Made by a program: the position numbers and the translations under genes. Source: Jejuia pallidilutea (lineage in GTDB: Bacteria; Bacteroidota; Bacteroidia; Flavobacteriales; Flavobacteriaceae). Taken from it: DNA of 64,000 bases. The stretch spans positions 434,001 to 498,000 of the forward strand of contig NZ_PVEO01000001.1 of NCBI RefSeq assembly GCF_002973595.1. The letters run 5' to 3'. This document shows positions 1 to 6,196 of this stretch, piece by piece. Position 1 is the stretch's first letter. Each line of letters opens with the position of its first letter. The notes under the pieces were generated by a model. That model was not told where the DNA came from. It made no database searches and saw only the letters and a list, made by a program, of their open reading frames with translations.

Positions 1-384
1 AATTTTCGCAAAATATTTAATGTCATCAACGGTTATTGATTTACCATTAATTTCACGATTAAAAGATGCTGCATAATCTCTCATTATGGCTCTGGTATAT
101 TTTTTTAAATCTTCAGAATTATTCTGTAGTTTTTTTAATTCATGTTTACTTGGACTAACTGTTATTGAATAAAATTTTGGTTCTTTCTTTTTGAGTTTAG
201 CCGTATTGCCATCGATTTCTTTTACCACGTCTTTGGCTTGAATTTCATCTCCATATTGATTAAAAAAATGCTCCACATCTTCTTGCTCCAAACCTTGATT
301 TTCTTTCTCCAGATACTCAGCAAAATCCGCAGCACTTTGTGAATAATCCCCTCCTAATTTTTGAGCTGTGATTGTGATATACAT
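1..384 (-). CDS. MobB-like relaxase/mobilization protein (DUF5712), 5' part only
   Basis: The reading frame starts at an ATG on the minus strand (382-384) and stays open to the window edge, giving 128 residues without a stop, so this is the N-terminal part of a longer gene. The protein begins MYITITAQKLGGDYSQSAAD and contains KEPKFYSITVSPSKHELKKL, the pattern I know from the Bacteroidota DUF5712/MobB mobilization proteins, which act with a BfmA/BtgA protein at oriT. The expected partner gene lies immediately upstream, with 4 bases between its stop and this start, so the two are probably co-translated. The relaxase assignment rests on recognition of the family and on this pairing; the catalytic tyrosine and histidine motifs would need the rest of the gene. 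Confidence 0.75.
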   Translation of the reverse strand, partial: MYITITAQKLGGDYSQSAADFAEYLEKENQGLEQEDVEHFFNQYGDEIQAKDVVKEIDGNTAKLKKKEPKFYSITVSPSKHELKKLQNNSEDLKKYTRAIMRDYAASFNREINGKSITVDDIKYFAKI

Positions 385-388
385 AATA

Positions 389-841
389 TTATAATTGATT
401 ATTTGAATCATTTTTTTCTACAATTAGTACTTCCTTCTCTTCAACCTCTTTCTCTAAAATCAACCTTTCTTGCTTTGGTTCAAACTCCATAAACAAAGAT
501 TGCAACATTGCAGTTGTGGGTTTATCATGGTTCTTTTCTATGTCTTTTATTATAGCGATTACAGCATTTATTCGCTTCTTAATTTCACTCTCCAATGTTT
601 GCATATTTGGTCCCAAAGTTTCATTTGGGGAAATGCCATTGTCCTCAAAAAAGTCCAGCATCAGAAGCAAAGTCATCGATTGTGATTTAGATAATTTTTT
701 ACAAAACACTCGAAAACGCTCTGCTACTGAAGTTTTAATCCCGAGCTTCTCAAATCGCTCTTTTTCATATCCTTTATCCATTTTTTCTGAAAAAATTTGT
801 TGTTTTGATTGGGCTGCGAGGATTTTTTCTGAAAAAACCAT
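389..841 (-). CDS. BfmA/BtgA family mobilization protein
   Basis: A 150-residue basic and helical protein containing YEKERFEKLGIKTSVAERFR and FCKKLSKSQSMTLLLMLDFF, which resemble the DNA-binding ribbon-helix-helix-like part of BfmA/BtgA mobilization proteins from Bacteroides mobilizable elements. Such proteins bind oriT and help the relaxase. The start is uncertain. The longest frame starts at 841, but residue 21 (ATG at 779-781) begins MDKGYEKERF, where recognisable similarity starts, and the 20 extra residues are encoded by an imperfect DNA duplication (FSEK occurs twice). I favour 781. It forms a two-gene unit with the mobB-like gene. Confidence 0.72.
   Translation of the reverse strand: MVFSEKILAAQSKQQIFSEKMDKGYEKERFEKLGIKTSVAERFRVFCKKLSKSQSMTLLLMLDFFEDNGISPNETLGPNMQTLESEIKKRINAVIAIIKDIEKNHDKPTTAMLQSLFMEFEPKQERLILEKEVEEKEVLIVEKNDSNNQL
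781..837. promoter_or_regulatory. Two identical 15-bp palindromes at the mobilization gene start
   Basis: The sequence TTTTTTCTGAAAAAA occurs at 781-795 and again at 823-837. Each copy is a perfect palindrome around a central T, and the copies are 42 bp apart start to start, about four helical turns. The first copy overlaps the ATG at 781. This is the layout of a paired operator that could autoregulate the mobilization operon. If translation really starts at 841, the repeats would instead lie inside the coding region. Confidence 0.45.
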
Positions 842-900
842 GTTACATATTCAAATATCAAAACAATCAATCGCCGAAAGGTGTTGATTTTACTAGGGTT

Positions 901-976
901 TTGAAAAAACTGAAAATCGAAACATCGCGCTAGCGTGTTACCCTCTTGCTATTCCTTTTCGTCCAGCTCGCTGGAC
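901..976. other. Candidate oriT region with inverted repeats
   Basis: This gene-free stretch just upstream of the mobilization genes holds a perfect 8-bp palindrome CGCTAGCG (928-935) and a perfect 7-bp inverted repeat GTCCAGC/GCTGGAC with a 2-base loop (961-976), separated by a pyrimidine-rich tract (CCCTCTTGCTATTCCTTTTC). Relaxase targets usually lie next to the mob genes and combine an inverted repeat with a nick site, so this is the best oriT candidate in the window. I cannot name the nick position. Confidence 0.4.
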
Positions 977-985
977 AAAAAAATA

Positions 986-1015
986 CCATTACATCCAAAA
1001 ATGTAATGGCTTTTT
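986..1015 (+). terminator. Rho-independent terminator-like hairpin
   Basis: CCATTACAT (986-994) and ATGTAATGG (1001-1009) are exact inverted repeats with a 6-base loop, followed by CTTTTT on the plus strand. It would stop plus-strand transcription. No plus-strand gene is visible here, so it may instead be a structural part of the oriT region. The rest of 842-1169 shows no coding region. Confidence 0.45.
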
Positions 1016-1125
1016 CGGTAATACGAATTAAAATCAGATTTTTTAAGAGTGCTATTCTTGAAGTTTAAAAGTATCTTTAACAAACCGCTCTTTTTGTTGT
1101 AGAATATAAAATAGAAGAACCAAAT

Positions 1126-1153
1126 AAAGACCTCTAAATAATTAAAGGTCTAT
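1126..1153 (-). terminator. Terminator after the small ICE genes
   Basis: AGACCT (1128-1133) and AGGTCT (1146-1151) form a 6-bp stem. On the minus strand it is followed by TTATTTG, a weak T tract. It lies about 17 bases downstream of the 65-residue gene's stop and probably ends that transcript. Confidence 0.4.
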
Positions 1154-1169
1154 AGTTAATAATTCAATT

Positions 1170-1367
1170 TTAAATATTAAAAACATAGTCATAAGAATAT
1201 AAATTTCTTAGAGCTTCTTCTTCCAAAAGTGTATCGTAATCAATACGATGTTTTTGGGCATAGCGTCTCAAATCATTTCCAAATTTATGTTCAACATCTT
1301 TTTTGGAAACCGAAACCAATCGCTCTTGGGTTTCGTTATCGAGGTTCGTATAGTTCAGATATACCAT
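1170..1367 (-). CDS. Small hypothetical protein of a mobile element
   Basis: A 65-residue acidic and aromatic protein (MVYLNYTNLDNETQERLVSV...) with no motif I recognise and no signal or membrane segment. It starts 4 bases after the stop of the upstream 126-residue gene, so the two are almost certainly one transcription unit. Tight spacing, strand agreement and ordinary composition support a real gene. Its function is unknown; its location suggests an element-maintenance or transfer accessory role. Confidence 0.6.
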   Translation of the reverse strand: MVYLNYTNLDNETQERLVSVSKKDVEHKFGNDLRRYAQKHRIDYDTLLEEEALRNLYSYDYVFNI

Positions 1368-1371
1368 CGTA

Positions 1372-1752
1372 TTAATATTCGCTTGGTAACATCAATGTAT
1401 TATCTACAAAATACAACCTCAATTCATCCAATGGGAAATCGGTTACATTATACCTGTGCGTCTCTAAAATATTATAATTCCCATCACTATAATTAATGAT
1501 AGCTTCGCATTGTTTTTCAAACTGTTCTTTTTCAGAAAGTCGTTTAAAATCAATGGTAATAAAATGACTTCTATTTGATAGACTTTTAGCAATTACGGAT
1601 GCATCTGTAATCAGCCAAAAGCATTCTGCTTCGTTGGCTAAATATTTTAATCCGTCAGTAAAACGAGTTCCAATTAATGGGATTTTAAAGAACATTTCTG
1701 TACCGCAAAAATGTTGCAAATCGGTTTTTATTTTGTTAACTTTATCTTTCAT
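1372..1752 (-). CDS. DUF6876-like ICE-associated protein
   Basis: A 126-residue cytosolic protein with F-C-G-T-E near the N-terminus followed by T-D-G-L-K-Y-L-A-x-E-A-E-C-F-W-L-I-T-D, the pattern I associate with the DUF6876 family found on Bacteroidota conjugative elements. No biochemical role is known to me. It lies between ssb and the 65-residue gene on the same strand and is separated from ssb by a strong terminator hairpin, so it may have its own promoter in the roughly 30-bp AT-rich stretch upstream. Confidence 0.55.
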   Translation of the reverse strand: MKDKVNKIKTDLQHFCGTEMFFKIPLIGTRFTDGLKYLANEAECFWLITDASVIAKSLSNRSHFITIDFKRLSEKEQFEKQCEAIINYSDGNYNILETHRYNVTDFPLDELRLYFVDNTLMLPSEY

Positions 1753-1781
1753 TGTTTTTTCTTTTTATAAGTTAATAATGA

Positions 1782-1819
1782 AAAAGAGAGCGCCACTTTC
1801 CACAGAAACGCTCTCTTTT
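1782..1819 (-). terminator. Bidirectional terminator downstream of ssb
   Basis: AAAAGAGAGCG (1782-1792) and CGCTCTCTTTT (1809-1819) are exact 11-bp inverted repeats with a 16-base loop. T tracts on both strands make it able to act either way. It lies 10 bases after the ssb stop. Confidence 0.75.
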
Positions 1820-1828
1820 AGTTTTCAG

Positions 1829-2182
1829 TTATTCAGTAGCGTTTTCGCCTTTAATTCCTAAAAGCAAGATTTCATCCACGACCACTTCGGTAACGTATCT
1901 TTTTTCTCCGGCTTTGGTTTCATAAGAGCGTGAAGTTAATTTTCCCTCTAGTGCTACTTCTTTTCCTTTGCCTACAAATTTCTCTACGATTTCGGCAATC
2001 TTTCCCCATGCTACAATATTGTGCCATTGGGTGTTCGTCACTTTTTCTCCATTGGAATCTTTATAAAATTCATTGGTTGCGATTGAAAATTTTGCAACTT
2101 TCTTTCCACTTTCAAGGTTTGTGATTTCTGGCTCGTTTCCTACGTTGCCAATTAACTGTACTTTGTTTTTTAGAGTACTCAT
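1829..2182 (-). CDS. ssb: Single-stranded DNA-binding protein, short element-borne form
   Basis: A 117-residue protein that is one OB fold. Recognisable SSB landmarks are NKVQLIGNVGNEPEI at the N-terminus, the T-x-W-H-x-I-V-A-W-G-K-x-A-E-I stretch near residue 60, and G-K-E-V-A-L-E-G-K-L-T-S-R-S-Y-E-T. It coats single-stranded DNA, presumably during conjugative transfer or replication of the element. It stops soon after the OB fold (ending GENATE) and lacks the long linker and acidic DDDIPF-type tip through which housekeeping SSBs recruit partners, which is usual for plasmid or ICE SSBs in this phylum. Confidence 0.9.
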   Translation of the reverse strand: MSTLKNKVQLIGNVGNEPEITNLESGKKVAKFSIATNEFYKDSNGEKVTNTQWHNIVAWGKIAEIVEKFVGKGKEVALEGKLTSRSYETKAGEKRYVTEVVVDEILLLGIKGENATE

Positions 2183-2224
2183 AATAAAAAAATTTAAAGA
2201 TTAATATTGACCTATCTGAACTAT

Positions 2225-2359
2225 TCAGAAAGGCTTTTTTATTGATTTACTTATTATATCCAGAGCGTTTTCCTTTTTTTGTTTTTTTAACTTTTGTTCC
2301 GCTTCCTTTTTATTGATTTTGTAAGATTTCATAAGATTCATTTTAGATTTACTTCCCAT
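2225..2359 (-). CDS. Possible very small lysine-rich protein
   Basis: An ATG at 2357-2359 opens a 44-codon frame rich in lysine (MNLMKSYKINKKEAEQKLKK near its start). The frame continues upstream in phase to a TTG at 2402-2404, which would give 59 residues, and is closed by a stop at 2408-2410. No good ribosome-binding site is visible. It could be a real small element protein or the 3' remnant of a longer gene. I do not recognise the product. Confidence 0.3.
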   Translation of the reverse strand: MGSKSKMNLMKSYKINKKEAEQKLKKQKKENALDIISKSIKKPF

Positions 2360-2405
2360 AGAGCCGACGCTGTTACCTTCTTTTTGTTGCTTGGTGCGCT
2401 CCAAT

Positions 2406-2475
2406 ATTCAGCTTTGTTTAGACATATAAAAAGTGCGAGGCACGAGCCTGGTTATGCTGTCGTTCAAAGCTGAAT
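2406..2475. repeat. Inverted repeat with internal hairpin
   Basis: ATTCAGCTTTG (2406-2416) and CAAAGCTGAAT (2465-2475) are exact 11-bp inverted repeats enclosing a smaller GTGC/GCAC hairpin (2433-2443). No coding region explains it. It belongs to a structured non-coding stretch that runs to about 2820. Confidence 0.5.
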
Positions 2476-2608
2476 GTTGTTATTTTGCTGTCAAAAAAAG
2501 GTATGACGGTGTTGGATTACGGAAGTGATTCTAAAGTCTTTGTGAAATACAAAATCATAGGAAGTGGAACACAATGACAAATACATTTTTCCTTATTTGG
2601 CGGACTTG

Positions 2609-2703
2609 ATCCGCACTTTTTACTTGGAATAAAGTGTTCCTTTCCGTCCCGATAGCTATCGGGACGGAAAGGTTTAACGGAATGGAAAGTAAAAAGTGCG
2701 GAT
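2609..2703. repeat. Large nested palindrome
   Basis: The core at 2639-2672 is a perfect 34-bp palindrome (half-site CCTTTCCGTCCCGATAG). It is enclosed by exact 17-bp arms, ATCCGCACTTTTTACTT at 2609-2625 and its complement at 2687-2703. The inner motif CCCGATAGCTATCGGG is one I remember as very frequent in marine flavobacterial genomes. Here it may be a transcription terminator, a REP-like element, or part of an element replication or partition site. The rest of 2475-2785 holds no gene that I can see. Confidence 0.6.
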
Positions 2704-2785
2704 TGGGTCCAAGACTTTGATAATGAAGCGCTTTTACCGGAATGAAGCTTTCGGCGGAATGTAGGGGAATGGGCTGAGTGGGATG

Positions 2786-2817
2786 ATTTTTACGAGTTTA
2801 CCTCTGCGCTGATATTG
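2786..2817 (-). promoter_or_regulatory. Third copy of the conserved upstream block
   Basis: Here the TTTTTACGAGTTTACC and ATATTG blocks match the distal ends of the two leader repeats at 4841-4871 and 5931-5960 with similar internal spacing. On the minus strand it reads CAATAT, about ten bases, then GGTAAACTCGTAAAAA. Occurring three times on the same strand in non-coding DNA of the element suggests a shared promoter or regulator site. No long gene follows this copy; the nearest minus-strand frame is the small one at 2225. Confidence 0.4.
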
Positions 2818-2860
2818 ATTGAAAAGGTTCTACTTACTCATTTTTACGAAGGACTATATA

Positions 2861-2889
2861 AAAAAATAAGAGCCAGCATGAATGCTGAC
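2861..2889 (-). terminator. Terminator of the parB-like gene
   Basis: CAGCAT (2874-2879) and ATGCTG (2882-2887) form a short stem. On the minus strand it is followed by a T-rich run complementary to 2861-2867. It lies 22 bases after the stop of the parB-like gene. Confidence 0.55.
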
Positions 2890-2910
2890 CCTTACTTCCA
2901 ACAACAAAAG

Positions 2911-4707
2911 CTAGTCGTTTAATTCCTGAATTTTCGCTTCAAGATTTCCTATGCGCTCTTTCAAACGTACTTCACGCTTGTTTCTTTCTTCTACATATTC
3001 CTTTTCAATATTGGCAATTTTGGTTTTATAATAGCCTTGCATCGCATTGTAGAATGAAATGTTCGTTAAGTTATTAACGTGATTGCTTTCTCCAAAATGT
3101 ACTTGCTTGGTAAGGATATACCGAATCAACTTATAAAAGGTTTCCTTTTTGAAATTCTTTTTGAAGTTCTCGACAGTTTCTACATCAGTCTTCTTGGATG
3201 TGTTGCATAATAATTTCAAAAAGTGTTTTTGTCGACCTACATAGTCCACATTGTTTTCAAATAAAGTTAATGAAAAAGCCACCATTTCATCTACCGAAAG
3301 TGCTTTCTTCTTTTCAATATAATCGGTTTCACGAATCATCTGAACTATGTCCTCAAATTCCCTATTGTGCTCGATGTGTCGCTTTCGTGTTTCTCTTTCG
3401 TTGATTTTAACAATTTGCTCTTCTGGCGAACACTCTGCCATTTTTCTATTTGCCAACGGTTCCGAATATGTAGAATTTTCAGTTTTTGAATCTTCAATTA
3501 GCTTCACAAAAACTGCTTTGTGAACATATGTTTTCGGATGAAACATAATACCTTTTACGAATCCATTTTCTTTTGCGGAATTATACACTTCCAATTCTTC
3601 CTTGTAATTATCAACCGATTCTTCTAGTTCAGCTTTCAACTCATCTTCAGAATAGTCGTAATGTTGGTATTCTGTCTTAATGGCTTCTATTGTAGGCTCA
3701 ATCGGCTCTTCGATTATTTCGACATCATCCAGAAGATAGACTTTCAATCCCTTTTTTTCCAATTGCGATATAATGAGCTGATTATTGTCGTCAGTTGCCC
3801 AATATTTACGAATTTCAGGAATCAACAACACATTCTCCTTCTTCGATTTCTCAATTAAGTTCAAAAATGACTTGTTTTTCTTTGTTTCATAACAGGCTGA
3901 TTTTGTACACACCATTTTACCATCGCCAAACAAATTACCTTGATTAGCTGCGTTGAACAGACAGGTTGTACAGGCACCAGCTTTTGTAATCAATTTTTCA
4001 TCGGATACATTGAAAGGTGCATTCTCCAAATCATAGGTCTGGTTTTTAATCATCTGATTGATTTGATGTGCATTAAAATCTTCTCCCATGGTTTCCAGCA
4101 TCATTTGCTGTTCCCCTGGCTCGAAAAGCGCAACACCTACACCTAATGAAATTGTCATGTCGCCATTACGGACAAAGAATTTAAAACCTTCAATTAGACC
4201 TGCCAATTTTAAACGTTGCCTTACAAAATTTTCCGTTCTTCCCAACCGTTTAGAAATCTCTATTGGCGCATATTTTTCGCTCAGGAATGCTACAGCTTCG
4301 GCTTCTTCAGTAGGTTCAACATCCTGTCTTTGCAGATTTTCGATAATTTGAATTTCCAGAACATCATTATTATCGTATTCCCTAACGATACCCGGAATGG
4401 TTTTCTTTTTTGCCAATTTACTTGCACGATACCTGCGCTCTCCCATGACAATGATGTAATCCTTTCCAGATTTTCGGACCGTAATAGGTTGCAGGACACC
4501 GTGTTCTTCGATGCTTTCAGAAAGTTGTTTGAGCGCATCCTCATTAAAGGATTTTCTTGGTTGCATTGCATCTGGAATAATCCTTCCGATAGGTAGCTCT
4601 TGAACTTGAAGTCGAATGGCTTGTTGTGTCAACTTCTTTTTAACTTCATTTTTAACGGTGGTTGTTGCCTTTCCGTTTTTACTTGCAGTACTCGCTTTTG
4701 TTGTCAT
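2911..4707 (-). CDS. ParB/RepB/Spo0J-family partition-like protein
   Basis: A 598-residue cytosolic protein. After a basic tail comes a ParB N-terminal domain (about residues 35-125) with Q-P-R-K-S-F, S-I-x-E-H-G-V-L-Q-P-I-T-V-R and the CTP-binding-type motif GERRYRA. Next is a helix-turn-helix (about 150-175, ISKRLGRTENFVRQRLKL). A cysteine cluster (C-T-T-C-L-F-N and C-x-K-S-A-C-Y, about 250-275) may bind zinc. A long acidic then coiled-coil C-terminal half makes it much longer than chromosomal ParB. On Bacteroidota ICEs and plasmids such proteins are linked to element maintenance or gene regulation. No ParA is visible next to it. The start is fixed by the leader repeat that ends exactly at this ATG. 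Confidence 0.82.
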   Translation of the reverse strand: MTTKASTASKNGKATTTVKNEVKKKLTQQAIRLQVQELPIGRIIPDAMQPRKSFNEDALKQLSESIEEHGVLQPITVRKSGKDYIIVMGERRYRASKLAKKKTIPGIVREYDNNDVLEIQIIENLQRQDVEPTEEAEAVAFLSEKYAPIEISKRLGRTENFVRQRLKLAGLIEGFKFFVRNGDMTISLGVGVALFEPGEQQMMLETMGEDFNAHQINQMIKNQTYDLENAPFNVSDEKLITKAGACTTCLFNAANQGNLFGDGKMVCTKSACYETKKNKSFLNLIEKSKKENVLLIPEIRKYWATDDNNQLIISQLEKKGLKVYLLDDVEIIEEPIEPTIEAIKTEYQHYDYSEDELKAELEESVDNYKEELEVYNSAKENGFVKGIMFHPKTYVHKAVFVKLIEDSKTENSTYSEPLANRKMAECSPEEQIVKINERETRKRHIEHNREFEDIVQMIRETDYIEKKKALSVDEMVAFSLTLFENNVDYVGRQKHFLKLLCNTSKKTDVETVENFKKNFKKETFYKLIRYILTKQVHFGESNHVNNLTNISFYNAMQGYYKTKIANIEKEYVEERNKREVRLKERIGNLEAKIQELND

Positions 4708-4871
4708 AATACTTAAATTTTAGGTTAAACAATATTTTTGCAGAACCCAAACGGAAGGCAAAATTTCTGCTCAAAAGGAAACGGAATAAATGAGTTGTGG
4801 GCGAAGGGTTGGCTTTATGCCGTAGTCTTTTGATGATAATATTTTGCGAGTTTATCTTTGTACCAATATTG
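4708..4871 (-). promoter_or_regulatory. Leader repeat copy A upstream of parB-like gene
   Basis: This stretch is a near-copy of 5799-5960. Shared blocks, on the plus strand, include AAACAATATTT, CAAACGGAAG, CTCAAAAGGAAACGGAATAA, TTGGCTTTATGCCGTAGTC and TTTTRCGAGTTTA. Next to the start codon a hairpin can form with stem TTTTGC (4736-4741) and GCAAAA (4758-4763) around a conserved loop. In copy B the stem sequence differs but pairing is kept. That supports a transcribed 5' leader with a selected RNA structure rather than a plain protein-binding site. Confidence 0.6.
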
Positions 4872-4911
4872 ATATAGATATCTCTTTTTTAACAGAAATA
4901 AAGTATGAATC

Positions 4912-4941
4912 AAAAAAAACTCTAGTTTTAAGGTACTAGAG
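4912..4941 (-). terminator. Rho-independent terminator of the DUF932 gene
   Basis: CTCTAGT (4920-4926) and ACTAGAG (4935-4941) form a 7-bp stem. Read on the minus strand it is followed by eight T residues (complement of 4912-4919). It lies 20 bases after the gene's stop. Confidence 0.8.
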
Positions 4942-4961
4942 CAACCTTTGATTATCAGGTT

Positions 4962-5798
4962 TTAAACCATTTCATATATTTCATTGAATAGTTTTTTATC
5001 CCACTTTTCTTGTTGTGAAAATGTCTTCTTCAATGTATTGTGTAACATGGAATTGAAGGCATTGTAACCTAACCATAAATTAGGTTCCTCATTTAGCAAT
5101 AGTGCTTCGTAGTTCAAGGTTTCAAGAACTTCACGGGATTTCTTTGAAGGCTCTTCGTTTTTATCACTACATTCATATCTGAACAGTTTTGATTTATCCA
5201 AAATTGCTTTTACAAATTCTTTGGTGTCGATGATTTTGAAATCCTTCATCTTTTCAAATTTCTTGACGATGGTATAAAATTCATTGTTCAGGAATTTATC
5301 GAACAAACCATTCATCCTTGGCATGATAAGCTCTGTATTATTTTTGCTGTGCTTTATGGAAAACTCAATTGCTGCTTGTGAAACGTGTAGTCCATTTGAG
5401 CATACTTTCCTGTAAAAACCAAAATGTCCGGAAGTCTTTTCACTACCATCATACGAGTTTTTAAAACGTAGCATGGGCAGTATTAAATCTTCTTTGTTCT
5501 TTAATTTGAACTGGTTGCTATCTTCAATGATAAAGTCTATTATGAAAGACCTATCATTTCTATTAACGCTTCGTTTGTGATAATTTAGTCCAGCATCCAA
5601 AAGCATCTGTTCTGCTTTCTTGAAGAACAATTGATTGGGAATATGGCCATAACTATTCGATACCACATTCACGATTTTACCATTTGATATAATGGCATTT
5701 TCAAGTCCTCTACGAGATTCCATCTGCGTGAGGCTTTTTAAGGATTTCATTTCTGAAGAAACAAAAATCTCATCTTGTTGTAAATTACTTAAATACAT
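4962..5798 (-). CDS. DUF932 (phage/plasmid-like TIGR03299-type) protein
   Basis: A 278-residue cytosolic protein. Motifs such as S-x-x-Y-G-H-I-P-N near residue 50 and S-G-H-F-G-F-Y-R-K-V-C-S-N-G-L-H-V near residue 135 fit the DUF932 phage/plasmid-like family, whose members are common on mobile elements and have no settled biochemical function. The open frame extends 8 codons further to 5822, but I chose the ATG at 5798 because the duplicated leader ends there exactly as it does at the parB-like start. Its own leader and terminator indicate a single-gene transcript. Confidence 0.7.
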   Translation of the reverse strand: MYLSNLQQDEIFVSSEMKSLKSLTQMESRRGLENAIISNGKIVNVVSNSYGHIPNQLFFKKAEQMLLDAGLNYHKRSVNRNDRSFIIDFIIEDSNQFKLKNKEDLILPMLRFKNSYDGSEKTSGHFGFYRKVCSNGLHVSQAAIEFSIKHSKNNTELIMPRMNGLFDKFLNNEFYTIVKKFEKMKDFKIIDTKEFVKAILDKSKLFRYECSDKNEEPSKKSREVLETLNYEALLLNEEPNLWLGYNAFNSMLHNTLKKTFSQQEKWDKKLFNEIYEMV

Positions 5799-5960
5799 AA
5801 TATTTGATTTTAGATTAAACAATATTTAAGCTAGAACCAAACGGAAGCTAAAATCTCAGCTCAAAAGGAAACGGAATAAATAAGTAGCGGACGAAGCGTT
5901 GGCTTTATGCCGTAGTCTTTTGATGGGTGTATTTTACGAGTTTAACTTGCGGTTATATTG
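5799..5960 (-). promoter_or_regulatory. Leader repeat copy B upstream of DUF932 gene
   Basis: This is the second copy of the roughly 160-bp leader (see 4708-4871). Its hairpin uses AGCT (5829-5832) with AGCT (5846-5849), extended after one A-A mismatch by ATTT/AAAT (5824-5827 and 5851-5854), around a loop conserved with copy A. The remaining bases to the uxaA stop (5961-6196) hold no gene. They contain a 12-bp direct repeat TATTCAATGATT at 6035-6046 and 6106-6117, and this stretch is the junction between element backbone and metabolic genes. Confidence 0.6.
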
Positions 5961-6196
5961 TATGAATAACTCTCTTTTTTAGCGGACGCTATTTCAAAGT
6001 TTGATATTAGAAACAAAAAAATCCCAACTCTACATATTCAATGATTCGGTTAATAATAATCAGACGAAAATGTAAAGTTTTTTATACTTCTATGATTTTT
6101 TATCCTATTCAATGATTAACGTACGTAATAAAATTGCATAGACCTTTCAAATGCTTGAGTGGTTTTTCTTTTTGGTAAAAGAAACTATAATTCTTC

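Noticed and set aside
516-887. 123-codon plus-strand frame opposite the BfmA/BtgA gene
   Set aside because: Antisense shadow: the protein is low-complexity, starts without an RBS, and the minus-strand frame has recognisable family motifs.
5961-6196. tRNA or att site at the border of the mobile element
   Set aside because: No cloverleaf-like sequence and no long direct repeat seen; only a 12-bp AT-rich repeat, too short and too low in complexity to call an att site.
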